A stretch of 64,000 bases of DNA from the NCBI GenBank assembly GCA_026129865.1, contig JAHCHG010000002.1:308096-372095 (forward strand). The letters run 5' to 3'. Source of the stretch: Pyrinomonadaceae bacterium (GTDB lineage Bacteria; Acidobacteriota; Blastocatellia; Pyrinomonadales; Pyrinomonadaceae). A model generated the notes under the pieces. It did no database searches and was not told the origin of the DNA. It worked only from the letters and a program-made list of their open reading frames with translations. Positions within the stretch are counted from its first letter, which is position 1. Each line of letters starts with the position of its first letter. Position numbers and translations under genes: made by a program. This document shows, piece after piece, positions 1-7,964 of the stretch.

Positions 1-45
1 CCGCAGTTCGCCGCAGAGCTTGTTTTGCGCGTGTCTTCCTGTTAG
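1..45 (+). CDS. Possible 3' end of an upstream gene (partial)
   Basis: Frame 1 is open from the window edge to a TAG at 43-45, giving 14 residues, and queE starts 11 bases later. The spacing would suit a queuosine-pathway operon, but 14 residues are far too few to assign a family. It may also be non-coding. Confidence 0.25.
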   Translation, partial: PQFAAELVLRVSSC

Positions 46-56
46 ATTTTCGCTTT

Positions 57-704
57 ATGAATCTGCGCATTACGGAGATCTTTCATTCGATCCAGGGCGA
101 ATCGTCGCACGCCGGGCGACCTTGCGCGTTCGTCCGTTTGACCGGATGCCCGATGCGCTGCACGTGGTGCGACAGCGAATATACCTTTACCGGCGGCGAC
201 CATCTGTCATTCGAAGAGATCTTTATTAAACTGGAAAACTTCGGCTGCGGTCTTGTCGAAGTTACCGGCGGCGAACCGCTTGCTCAAAAGAATGTATTTC
301 CTTTTATTTCAGAACTTTGCGATCGCGACTATGAGGTCTTGATCGAAACCGGCGGTTTTGTTTCAACCGAAAAGGTTGATGAGAGAGCCAAGATAATTTT
401 AGACGTAAAATGCCCCGCTTCAGGCGAAGCGGAAAGAAATCATTGGGCAAATCTTGAAAGGCTCAACCCCGAAAAGGACGAGGTTAAATTTGTCGTTGCG
501 GATCTCGAAGATTTTGCATTTGCGACAGAAATAATCAAAAAGTACGATCTGGAAAACCGCGCGAAGGAGATCCTGATTTCGCCTGTCTTCGGTGTTGAAA
601 ATTTAAAAGAAATCGCCGAATCTGTATCGAAAAGTAATTTACGCTTGAGACTGAATCTGCAGCTGCATAAATATATCTGGGGCGCGGACGTTCACGGAGT
701 TTAG
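57..704 (+). CDS. queE: 7-carboxy-7-deazaguanine synthase QueE
   Basis: A 215-residue radical SAM enzyme. By family knowledge it converts 6-carboxy-tetrahydropterin to 7-carboxy-7-deazaguanine in the queuosine/7-deazapurine pathway. The sequence shows the N-terminal FHSIQGE substrate-binding signature (residues 9-15) and the CxxxCxxC cluster motif at C31, C35 and C38 (CPMRCTWCDSEYT). The VTGGEP segment that binds SAM lies near residue 70. Length is normal for the family. The ATG at 57 places the conserved start correctly. queC follows on the same strand after a 140-base gap holding a branched inverted repeat. queD is not visible and may lie upstream of the window. Confidence 0.95.
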   Translation: MNLRITEIFHSIQGESSHAGRPCAFVRLTGCPMRCTWCDSEYTFTGGDHLSFEEIFIKLENFGCGLVEVTGGEPLAQKNVFPFISELCDRDYEVLIETGGFVSTEKVDERAKIILDVKCPASGEAERNHWANLERLNPEKDEVKFVVADLEDFAFATEIIKKYDLENRAKEILISPVFGVENLKEIAESVSKSNLRLRLNLQLHKYIWGADVHGV

Positions 705-709
705 TGCAA

Positions 710-817
710 GGAGCGCAGGCAGCCTGCCTGCGTCGACGCGCAGCGTCGAAAAAACTCTCTAACGCGAAACAGTTTCGGTTGCTTTCGCAACCGTCGCAGG
801 CAGGCTGCCTGCGCTCC
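710..817. repeat. Branched inverted repeat (REP/MITE-like) between queE and queC
   Basis: A perfect 23-base inverted repeat pairs 710-732 with 795-817. Inside it are three further perfect hairpins: 733-739 with 743-749, 765-770 with 772-777, and 777-782 with 787-792 (the last two share base 777). Folded, this gives a cloverleaf-like element with almost no unpaired sequence. The outer arm is GC-rich (a GCAGGCAGCCTGCCTGC core) and contains its own shorter palindrome, unlike the flanking DNA. A second register also exists, because 708-714 can pair with 821-827. No transposase is nearby, and a relation to RAYT-mobilised REP elements is only an inference. Confidence 0.85.
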
Positions 818-844
818 GACGCTCCTTTGAACACTGACTAATTT

Positions 845-1513
845 ATGAAAGATCCGGCAGTAATTTTAGTTTCGGGCGGAATGGATTCATGCGTGACCGC
901 GGCGATCGCTCGTCAGGAAAGCGCGAAACTCGCATTTCTGCATATTTCTTACGGGCAGCGGACCGAAGTGCGCGAGCGAAAGGCTTTTAATGACATTGCC
1001 GATTTCTACAATATCGAAAACCGCATGGATGTTTCGATAGAATATCTGGCGAAGATCGGCGGATCTTCTTTGACGGACCGCGCGATGGAAGTTGCCGACG
1101 CCGATCTGGAAAGCCCGGAGATCCCGACAAGCTATGTTCCTTTTAGAAACGCCAACATGCTTGCGATCGCAACGAGCTGGGCTGAAGTGTTAGGCGCAAG
1201 CGCGATCTATATCGGCGCCGTCGCGGAAGATTCGTCCGGTTATCCGGATTGCCGACCGGAATTTTACCGGGCGTTTGAAAAAACGATCGAAACCGGAACA
1301 AAACCCGATACTGACATCAAAATTAAAACTCCGATAATTCATCTCACCAAAGCTGAGATCGTGAAAAAAGGCTTTGAAATAAATGCACCGCTTCATCTCT
1401 CCTGGTCGTGTTACCGCCGCGAAGATGTCGCCTGCGGAACCTGCGATTCTTGCGCGCTGAGGCTCCGAGGGTTTCGTCAGGCGGGCGAAGTCGATCCGAT
1501 CCCGTACGAATAG
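845..1513 (+). CDS. queC: 7-cyano-7-deazaguanine synthase QueC
   Basis: A 222-residue ATP-dependent enzyme that makes preQ0 from 7-carboxy-7-deazaguanine and ammonia (family knowledge). The PP-loop ATP-binding motif SGGMDS sits at about residues 10-15. The C-terminal zinc site is complete, with a Cys in SCYRRE followed by the CGTCDSC cluster. The protein has standard length. It is the step after QueE, so the two genes probably form one unit despite the structured 140-base spacer. It ends 14 bases before the convergent methyltransferase gene. Confidence 0.95.
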   Translation: MKDPAVILVSGGMDSCVTAAIARQESAKLAFLHISYGQRTEVRERKAFNDIADFYNIENRMDVSIEYLAKIGGSSLTDRAMEVADADLESPEIPTSYVPFRNANMLAIATSWAEVLGASAIYIGAVAEDSSGYPDCRPEFYRAFEKTIETGTKPDTDIKIKTPIIHLTKAEIVKKGFEINAPLHLSWSCYRREDVACGTCDSCALRLRGFRQAGEVDPIPYE

Positions 1514-1527
1514 CTTTTCAATTTTAC

Positions 1528-2136
1528 TCAAGATTTTCTGATGACCCAGGTCGTCATCGATCGAAGATTCTGAACATTCGTAGTTTTAACCGGTTCCATT
1601 AACTCACCACCGAGTTTGGCGGTGAGTTCCAAAAGTGTTTCAAGATCGACCAGGAAACGCTCGCTTCCGTCCGGAAGTGCGAATCTTCGTCCGGCGATCT
1701 TTTCAACTTTCGATTCAATGCCGATCGTTGAAGCAAGTCTTGCGAAAAGTACACCGCCCGGTTTCAAAACTCGCCACATCTCAAGCAGCATTTTGTTGAA
1801 AATTTCTTCGTCGGCAGCAAAATGAAGAACTGCGCTGCTTAAAACCCAGTCAAAGAAAGCGTCAGTGAACGGAAGGTTTTCAACAGATGCGGTCCTAAAA
1901 TTTTCGGGCGGAAGTTTAGAATTGAGTCGATCTGCAATTTCACGAACGTGCAAAACGGCATCTTTATTCTGATCGACGCCGTAAACATCGAACTTTTCCC
2001 GCAAAAAATAGACCAAATTGCGACCGCCGCCGCAGCCGGCATCGAGGATCTTCATCCAAGGGTGAAAACGGTTTTTTAGGATCTGATCGAACAGATAGAT
2101 ATCGATATTGCCGAAATGATCGCTCGGATTTTGCAT
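1528..2136 (-). CDS. Class I SAM-dependent methyltransferase
   Basis: A 202-residue Methyltransf_11/25-type protein. Motif I (ILDAGCGGGRN, about residues 30-40), an acidic motif II (VYGVDQN), the SVENLPF motif and the late LKPGG motif are all visible, so SAM binding is likely. The substrate cannot be told from the sequence. It is the last gene of a minus-strand operon, starting 6 bases after the acetyltransferase stop, which suggests co-expression with that gene. It is convergent with queC. Confidence 0.85.
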   Translation of the reverse strand: MQNPSDHFGNIDIYLFDQILKNRFHPWMKILDAGCGGGRNLVYFLREKFDVYGVDQNKDAVLHVREIADRLNSKLPPENFRTASVENLPFTDAFFDWVLSSAVLHFAADEEIFNKMLLEMWRVLKPGGVLFARLASTIGIESKVEKIAGRRFALPDGSERFLVDLETLLELTAKLGGELMEPVKTTNVQNLRSMTTWVIRKS

Positions 2137-2142
2137 GATCTA

Positions 2143-2697
2143 TTATTTCGAAAAATCGCTGCCGATTAGAGAAAACATAACCGCATCATGGATCCGACCG
2201 TCGATAAACAGGCGGTTTCGCAGAATGCCTTCGCGCTTCGCTCCGGCGTTTTCTGCGACCTTTTGACTTACGATGTTCTCGATTGCCGCAAGAATTTCGA
2301 TCCGGTTTATATCGAGTTGTTCAAAAGCGGTTTTTGCCAAAGCCCGCGCAGCTTCGCTCGCAATTCCGCGATTTTGTTCGGAAGTTCGGACCCAATAACC
2401 GAGATTAAAGTATTTGTGATTCAAGTCCGGGTGATTTAGCGCGGCATCGCCGAGATACTTGCCGGATTGCCGATCAAAAACGGCAAAACCAAAACCGGTT
2501 CCTTTTTCCCAGTTTTCTATGAGCAAATTGATAAAAGACTCGCTTTCGCCGATCGAATAGTTTTCATGGCACCAAGGCATCCATCGCGTAAACTCGCCGC
2601 CGCGCGATTCGATCGCGGCTTCAAAAAGAAGCGAAGCAAATTTCGGCTCGTATTTTCGCAATATCAGCTGCCCGGTTTGGATCACTTCGCGCATCAT
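2143..2697 (-). CDS. GNAT family N-acetyltransferase (RimJ/RimL-like)
   Basis: A 184-residue protein of the ribosomal-protein-alanine acetyltransferase type (Acetyltransf_3). Visible features are the N-terminal TGQLILRKYEP strand, the WMPWCHENY region, a GYWV strand followed by the acetyl-CoA loop (EQNRGIASEAARAL), and the AxxNxxSQKVAENAGAKREG segment typical of the family. The acceptor is unknown and could be a ribosomal protein N-terminus or a small molecule. Its ATG overlaps the stop of the upstream small membrane protein by 4 bases, so translational coupling is likely. Confidence 0.85.
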   Translation of the reverse strand: MMREVIQTGQLILRKYEPKFASLLFEAAIESRGGEFTRWMPWCHENYSIGESESFINLLIENWEKGTGFGFAVFDRQSGKYLGDAALNHPDLNHKYFNLGYWVRTSEQNRGIASEAARALAKTAFEQLDINRIEILAAIENIVSQKVAENAGAKREGILRNRLFIDGRIHDAVMFSLIGSDFSK

Positions 2698-2960
2698 TTT
2701 TTCTTCGTCCCGGATCTGTCTGAAATCTTTATTCCGCCGATAACGACAAGGATCAATCCGGCGACCATTCCAAAAACACCCGCGATCACGCTCGCGAGCA
2801 TTAAGATCAATCTTGATTGAAGCGCACGCGCAATGCCCGAATCGTCAGCCGAAAACGTACCGGGTCCCGCGAGAAAAATAAATAACATTGCTCCGGTTCC
2901 CAGCACAATACTAAGAACAAAGACGGCGAAACCAATAGATAGTATAAATTTACCGCTCAT
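2694..2960 (-). CDS. Small two-helix membrane protein, function unknown
   Basis: An 88-residue protein with two strongly hydrophobic segments (about residues 6-32 and 52-77), a short polar loop between them and a lysine-rich end. I do not recognise a family. It sits 18 bases after the M16 peptidase stop and overlaps the acetyltransferase start by 4 bases, which supports its being a real, translated member of the operon. Confidence 0.65.
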   Translation of the reverse strand: MSGKFILSIGFAVFVLSIVLGTGAMLFIFLAGPGTFSADDSGIARALQSRLILMLASVIAGVFGMVAGLILVVIGGIKISDRSGTKKK

Positions 2961-2978
2961 AGCCCGTAAATTTCCTGT

Positions 2979-4268
2979 TTATGACACGTTCAACCGGTCG
3001 CGGTCGACCTTAATGCCGTTAAGATTTCCTAAAGCAGCAAGCGAGATGTTTTCAGTTTGAAAAAATTCGTTCGCGACCGCCGTTACGTCGTCGGTCGACA
3101 CGGCTTCGAGTTTTGCGATCGTTTCCTCAACGGGAATCTGCCGTCCATGCACAATTTCGTTATGCGCCAGCGTCTCGACACGCGAAGCGGAAGATTCAAG
3201 ACTTAGCAGAACCGATGCGATAGTTTGTTCTTTTACGAGCGATAATTCATCCGTTGAAACGCCGCTGCGTTTGATCTTTTTAATTTCGCCGATTGAAAGA
3301 TCAATGACCTCGCCCAGGTTTTCGGGCGATGTTCCCGCGTAGATCGAGAAAATGCCGCAATCCGAAAACGAATCGGAATTTGCGCCGACCGAATATGCCA
3401 GTCCGTGTTTTTCGCGAATGTTTTGCCAGAGCCGGGACGAATTTCCATCGCCCAAAATGCTTATTAACAGCGACGCAGCATACCGTTTTTTATCGCCCGC
3501 GGCGATCCAAGGCGAGGCAATGATCAGATGCGTTTGTTCGAGATTCCTCTTTTTTGAAAGCACGATCGGCGTCGCGAGTACCGGTTTTTGCTCCGATTTT
3601 TGCAAACCGTTCTTTTTTAGACCATTTCGCGAAGCAGGAAACGACCGTTCGGCAAGCGATGCGATGCGGTCATGATCGACATTGCCTGCGCACGCGATCA
3701 AAATGTTTCCGCTCGAGTAATTCGCCGAATGAAACGCCGCCGCCTTTTCACCCGTGAACGACCGAACGGTTTTCTTCGTTCCCTCGATCGGACGACCTAA
3801 CGGATGTCCGGGAAAGACTTTAGACAGGAAAAGTTCGGTCAAAAGATCTTCCGGCGAATCTTCGACCATTTTGATCTCTTCAATGATCACGCCGCGCTCG
3901 CGCCGCATTTCTTTTTCTTCAAACCTTGGAGCGGTCAGCATATCGGCGATCAGATCGAACGCCTGTTCGATCCGATCATCGACAACTTTTACGATGAATC
4001 CGGTTTCTTCGTGCGAGGTAAATGCGTTTAGATTTCCACCGAGTTTGTCCGATTCGATCGCAATATCAAGCGCGGAACGGCGCGAGGTTCCTTTAAAGAC
4101 CGCGTGTTCGATGAAATGGCAAATTCCGTTAAGCTCGGGCGATTCGCTGCGCGATCCGAGCTTTACCCAAAAACCGAGCGTCGCGCTGCGGACATCGGGC
4201 ATCGTCTCCGTGATAACGGTCAAACCGTTTTCAAATCGCGTTGTCTTAATAGTGTCTTTCAAGTTCAT
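2979..4268 (-). CDS. M16 family zinc metallopeptidase (processing-peptidase type)
   Basis: A 429-residue peptidase of the PqqL/YmxG/mitochondrial-processing-peptidase class. The inverted zinc motif HFIEH is at H51, E54 and H55 and is followed by a downstream glutamate-rich helix (EEIKMVEDSPED). The second half has the conserved R...Y substrate-binding segment (SSRLWQNIREKHGLAYSVGA). The start at 4268 (MNLKDT) was chosen because family members begin just before the RFENGLTVI strand; the frame stays open 18 codons further up, to 4322. It heads a four-gene operon with the small membrane protein, GNAT and methyltransferase genes. It probably degrades or processes peptides, but its location is unclear because no signal peptide is seen. 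Confidence 0.92.
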   Translation of the reverse strand: MNLKDTIKTTRFENGLTVITETMPDVRSATLGFWVKLGSRSESPELNGICHFIEHAVFKGTSRRSALDIAIESDKLGGNLNAFTSHEETGFIVKVVDDRIEQAFDLIADMLTAPRFEEKEMRRERGVIIEEIKMVEDSPEDLLTELFLSKVFPGHPLGRPIEGTKKTVRSFTGEKAAAFHSANYSSGNILIACAGNVDHDRIASLAERSFPASRNGLKKNGLQKSEQKPVLATPIVLSKKRNLEQTHLIIASPWIAAGDKKRYAASLLISILGDGNSSRLWQNIREKHGLAYSVGANSDSFSDCGIFSIYAGTSPENLGEVIDLSIGEIKKIKRSGVSTDELSLVKEQTIASVLLSLESSASRVETLAHNEIVHGRQIPVEETIAKLEAVSTDDVTAVANEFFQTENISLAALGNLNGIKVDRDRLNVS

Positions 4269-4349
4269 AAAGCAATCGTCGAATCTATCACGGAGAAACG
4301 GGAGTTTAAAGCAGATCTGCACCTGAGAAAAGATCTCGAGCCGCCCGGC

Positions 4350-4385
4350 ATATCAAAAGAAGAGCAGACCGCGAAAGCCTGCTCT
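4350..4385 (-). terminator. Probable intrinsic terminator after the flotillin gene
   Basis: A 7-base stem (4361-4367 with 4379-4385) encloses an inner GC pair capped by a GAAA-type loop. Read on the minus strand it is followed by a short T-rich stretch (TCTTTTGAT). It lies 27 bases past the flotillin stop and before the M16 gene start. Confidence 0.5.
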
Positions 4386-4411
4386 GATTATTTCGAATTT
4401 CAATACGAAAG

Positions 4412-6085
4412 TTACTCTTCGCGTTCCGGAGCGATCGGCTTCGGTCGATTCAACACCGGTCCGTCGTTTTTCGGACTGTCTTTTTCCGCCGAACCGTTCG
4501 TTGCCAGACCGATCTTGCCGTCTTTTTGCTCGACACCGAACTGAGCCAAAACGTCGGGAAGGTTAAGCCCGAGCGCCTGTAATTGCTGGAGCAGCGAAAA
4601 GATCAGATTTGGGCTCGTCTGCGCGAAACGGTTCAATCCGGACGATTTACCGTCGCCGTTCCCGTTCGAACTGCCGTTGTCGATCATGACAACTTTATCG
4701 ATCGAACCGAGCGGTTCTGCGATAGCCTGGAAAACCGGCGCGGAAGATTCAATGATCTCCGGCAGTTTTTCAAGGATCGTCTGAAGCCGGGCGGCATCGT
4801 TAAATTCACGCCATGCTGCGGCTTTTTCCATGATCGCCTTTGCTTCCGCAAGTCCCTGCGCTTCGATCGCTTTCGCCTCGGCAAGTCCCTTTGCTTCAAG
4901 CTGTTCGGCTTGCGCAAGACCGAGTGCGCGAATCTTTTCGGCTTCAGCTCGACCTTCGGCTTCGACCGCTTTTGCCCGACCTTCACCTTCGCGCTGAAGT
5001 TTTTGCGATTCGGCTTCTGCCTGCGCGATCTCAGCCTGCTTGCGTCCTTCGGCTGCAAGAATCTGAGCTTCCTGTTCGCCCTGTGCGCGCAATACCGAAG
5101 CACGTCGTTCGGCTTCCGCCTGTTTGACGATCGTTGCTTCGAGTTCCTTTTCCTTTCTTAAAACTTCCTGCTCCTGAACGGAGATCTGTTCCTGCGTCCG
5201 GATCTTTTCGATGCGAACTTCTTCCGCGACAACTTCCTGTTTCGCCTGTGCTTCGGACAGCGGTCCAGCCTGACGAGCGCGGGCGCGTTCTTTTTCGATC
5301 TCGGCGGCGACCTGCGCCTTTTGAATTTCAGTTTCGCGGTTCGACTGCGCGATCTGCGCTTCTGTCGAAAGCCGAACCTTTTCGCCTTCCTGCAGCGCGA
5401 GCGACGCTTTGATCTTCGAATCGCGATTGGCTTCCGCCTGACCGATCTCGGCGTCGCGCTTAACCTCAGCCGTTCGGCGTTTGCCGAGCGCGTCGAGATA
5501 ACCTTCGTCATCCGAAATTTCCTGAATCGTCAAAGCATCGAGTCCGATGCCCATTTTTTCAAGATCGCCGGCGGCTTCGCTGGTCAATTTGTGAGCAAAG
5601 CTCTGGCGGTCGTTATTGATCTCTTCGACCGTCAATGTTCCGAGAATTGCACGAAGATGTCCTTCGAGAGTTTGAAAGACCAAGCGATGAAATTCTTCTT
5701 CCGGCATTCCAAGAAACCTTTCAGCAGCAGCGCGCAAACTTGTGTCGTCGCCTTTGATCTTGACGTTCGCAACCGCCTTTACCGAAACCGGAACGCCTTC
5801 GACGGTGTATGCACGGGATGTCGTAAGCGGAACCGTCAGAACGTTTAGATCGAGATATTCGACCTTTTCCAAAAACGGAATGACCAGCGTCGCACCGCCG
5901 CGAACCTGCCTGTAACCGACGACCGTTCCGTCGTCAAGCTTTCGCTTCCGCCCGGAAATCACCGCCGCCTGATTTGGCGAAACCTTAATGTAATTTCTGC
6001 TGATCAGCGACAGCGCCGCGATGACGGTAACGACCAAAACGGCGATACCGACCAATATGAGAACTATGCCTTCAATTCCAAACAT
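4412..6085 (-). CDS. Flotillin family (SPFH domain) membrane protein
   Basis: A 557-residue YuaG/FloT-like protein that by family knowledge scaffolds ordered membrane microdomains. One N-terminal membrane segment (about residues 5-28) precedes the SPFH domain (about 35-200). A long Ala/Glu/Gln-rich coiled coil (about 210-420) follows, with the repeated AEAKAIEAQGLAEAKAI-type heptads typical of flotillins. The tail is Pro/Gly/Asn-rich and ends in acidic residues. It lies 141 bases downstream of an NfeD-like gene on the same strand, the classical NfeD-flotillin pairing. A perfect 11-base inverted repeat sits in that gap. Confidence 0.93.
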   Translation of the reverse strand: MFGIEGIVLILVGIAVLVVTVIAALSLISRNYIKVSPNQAAVISGRKRKLDDGTVVGYRQVRGGATLVIPFLEKVEYLDLNVLTVPLTTSRAYTVEGVPVSVKAVANVKIKGDDTSLRAAAERFLGMPEEEFHRLVFQTLEGHLRAILGTLTVEEINNDRQSFAHKLTSEAAGDLEKMGIGLDALTIQEISDDEGYLDALGKRRTAEVKRDAEIGQAEANRDSKIKASLALQEGEKVRLSTEAQIAQSNRETEIQKAQVAAEIEKERARARQAGPLSEAQAKQEVVAEEVRIEKIRTQEQISVQEQEVLRKEKELEATIVKQAEAERRASVLRAQGEQEAQILAAEGRKQAEIAQAEAESQKLQREGEGRAKAVEAEGRAEAEKIRALGLAQAEQLEAKGLAEAKAIEAQGLAEAKAIMEKAAAWREFNDAARLQTILEKLPEIIESSAPVFQAIAEPLGSIDKVVMIDNGSSNGNGDGKSSGLNRFAQTSPNLIFSLLQQLQALGLNLPDVLAQFGVEQKDGKIGLATNGSAEKDSPKNDGPVLNRPKPIAPEREE

Positions 6086-6136
6086 CTTATTTTCCTCGAC
6101 TTAACCTTGCCAGACGGCAAGCTTTTATGACTCTAG

Positions 6137-6176
6137 GCAAAACGATCTTTTGAGAAACGAAGATCGATCGTTTTGC
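6137..6176. promoter_or_regulatory. Stem-loop between the NfeD-like and flotillin genes
   Basis: A perfect 11-base inverted repeat pairs 6137-6147 with 6166-6176, with an 18-base loop. It is not followed by a T-run on the minus strand, so it may be an mRNA-stabilising or partial-termination hairpin rather than a full terminator. Confidence 0.45.
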
Positions 6177-6226
6177 GCTTTTCCTTTAGACCAGAACCTT
6201 TTGCGAAAAACTTTTAATATCTATGT

Positions 6227-6778
6227 TCAGCTAGAGATCAATTGATAACCGGGCTGCTCGTCCATCGAACTGACAATTATCGCATCGCCCGTAACCTCTT
6301 CTATAAAAACCGTTTTACCTTCTGCGATTTCGCCGCCGTTTGCGGCGCGGGCGATCTTTTCTATTCGTTCGTCGCCGATCCGGCATGAAATTTTGCCGAT
6401 GCTTCCTTCTCGTATCCCAACGACGACCTGCGCCGATCTGCCGACAAGATCCTTGTCGCCGACCGAACTCGACGCCTGCTGGCTGTACAAAAAATAACCG
6501 AAGGCGAAAACGAGGGCACCGAGCACAACGCCGCTTCCCAATCCGAGAATGATGGCAATGACAGGACCGAATCCCAGCTGAACCGCAATCGCGCCGACAA
6601 AGCCGAAGGTCGTGAGGAAAACGCTTACGACGCGGCTGTCAAAAACACCGAAATCGCCGCTGGAATCGAGATCCATCCCGAAATCAAAGGCTTCGAAAAG
6701 ATCGCCGACGATCACGGAAATAGCCAGGAATAAAAAGCCGATACCGCCAATTATTAGAAAAATTATCAACGAAGACAT
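6227..6778 (-). CDS. NfeD-like membrane protein, flotillin partner
   Basis: A 183-residue protein resembling YuaF/NfeD1b. It has a hydrophobic N-terminal helix (residues 1-25), an acidic loop (about 26-48), two more membrane helices (about 50-95) and a C-terminal OB-like beta domain (about 105-183). The LVGRSAQVVVGIREGSIGKISC strand pattern there is the usual NfeD signature. No serine protease domain is present, so this is the short form. It is the first gene of the pair with the flotillin gene. NfeD proteins are known partners of flotillins in membrane stress responses. Confidence 0.85.
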   Translation of the reverse strand: MSSLIIFLIIGGIGFLFLAISVIVGDLFEAFDFGMDLDSSGDFGVFDSRVVSVFLTTFGFVGAIAVQLGFGPVIAIILGLGSGVVLGALVFAFGYFLYSQQASSSVGDKDLVGRSAQVVVGIREGSIGKISCRIGDERIEKIARAANGGEIAEGKTVFIEEVTGDAIIVSSMDEQPGYQLISS

Positions 6779-6992
6779 TGGGTTTTCTCCAAATTCCCGT
6801 GTTCCGATCCACTTATTTTTGCTTGCGACATAATATATTACGAAAATCGCTGAAACGTAAGTTTCAATTATCGGATTCTTAAAAATAATTTCGAAAGATG
6901 GAGAAGTCGTTCGCAGTTGGGAGTCTACTGTAAATTTGATAAGATTTATTCAATTATCTTAAGCTGATTGTTCAGCCGTGCTTATTAATAAA

Positions 6993-7892
6993 ATGCATAT
7001 TGAAACCCTAAAAGTATTTTGCGATCTGGTCGAAATGCAGAGCTTTTCGCTGGCAGCCGAACGAAATTTCGTTACGCAGTCGGCGGTCAGCCAGCAGATC
7101 CGGACATTGGAAGACAAATTTAAGCGGCGCCTCTTGGAACGGGTTCGCGGCAGGCGAGAGGTTCGCCTGACAACAGCGGGCGAAGTTTTCTATCGCGAAT
7201 CGAAATTAGTTCTCGAAAGCTTTGCACATTTAAACGAAAGCATGAATTCGCTGGTCGGAAAGATCAGCGGAGTTGTAAAGGTTGCAACGGTTTACAGCGT
7301 CGGGCTCCACGAGCTTCCGCCGAAGGTCCGCGAATTTATGACAAAATTTCCTTCGGCAAAGATCGATCTTGAATATTCGAGAACGACACGCGTAATGCGC
7401 GACGTCGTAAACGGAACTGTCGAACTCGGCGTCGTTGCTTTTCCGGAACCGCGCCGCGGCATTACGATCGTCCCGATGCACAGCGACCGGCTGGTTTTGA
7501 TCTGCCCGCCCGATCATGAGTTTGCCGAGCGAACCGAAATTGAAGTAACGGAGCTTCAAGGCAGGGACTTTGTCTTTTTTGAGCGCGACACGCCGACGAG
7601 AAAAGCGACCGACAAGATCCTGAAATCTTACGGCGTCGAGGTTTCTAAAAGCGCGGAATTTGACAATATTGAAACGATCAAACGTGCGGTTGAGGTCAGT
7701 TTCGGGCTTGCGATCGTTCCGCAGCCTTCGGTCGTAGATGAAGAAAAGAATGGACAGCTTGCCGTCGTAAAATTTAAGGAAAAAGATTGGATCCGTCCGG
7801 TCGGTGTAATTTATCGAACGGATCGAAATCTTTCGCTGGCAGCGAAGAAATTTGTTCAGCTGCTCGATAACAAAAAAGCAGAAAATTCTTAA
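6993..7892 (+). CDS. LysR family transcriptional regulator
   Basis: A 299-residue regulator. The helix-turn-helix spans about residues 3-62 (ETLKVFCDLVEMQSFSLAAE, then TQSAVSQQIRTLE). The periplasmic-binding-like effector domain covers about 88-290. I chose the ATG at 6993 because family members begin within a few residues of the ETLKVF helix; a GTG at 6978 would add five residues. It resembles the CysL/CbbR branch, but the effector cannot be told. It is preceded by about 214 bases with no gene and followed 72 bases later by the secreted M36 protease on the same strand, a plausible target. Confidence 0.9.
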   Translation: MHIETLKVFCDLVEMQSFSLAAERNFVTQSAVSQQIRTLEDKFKRRLLERVRGRREVRLTTAGEVFYRESKLVLESFAHLNESMNSLVGKISGVVKVATVYSVGLHELPPKVREFMTKFPSAKIDLEYSRTTRVMRDVVNGTVELGVVAFPEPRRGITIVPMHSDRLVLICPPDHEFAERTEIEVTELQGRDFVFFERDTPTRKATDKILKSYGVEVSKSAEFDNIETIKRAVEVSFGLAIVPQPSVVDEEKNGQLAVVKFKEKDWIRPVGVIYRTDRNLSLAAKKFVQLLDNKKAENS

Positions 7893-7964
7893 CAAAAATG
7901 AATTTTAGGACTATTATTTGAGACACACACCCGTTATCCAATTTTTTCCGCGGAGGCGTTTCAA

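Noticed and set aside
710-817. preQ1 riboswitch between queE and queC
   Set aside because: The structure is a symmetrical nested inverted repeat with no preQ1 aptamer-like pseudoknot or A-rich tail, and it lies within the pathway genes rather than before the first one.
3754-4326. A 190-codon open frame on the plus strand
   Set aside because: It is antisense to the zinc-motif part of the M16 peptidase and has a serine-rich shadow composition.
4700-5400. DNA repeats in the flotillin gene as a mobile or satellite element
   Set aside because: They are explained by the Ala/Glu/Gln-rich coiled-coil heptads of the flotillin protein.
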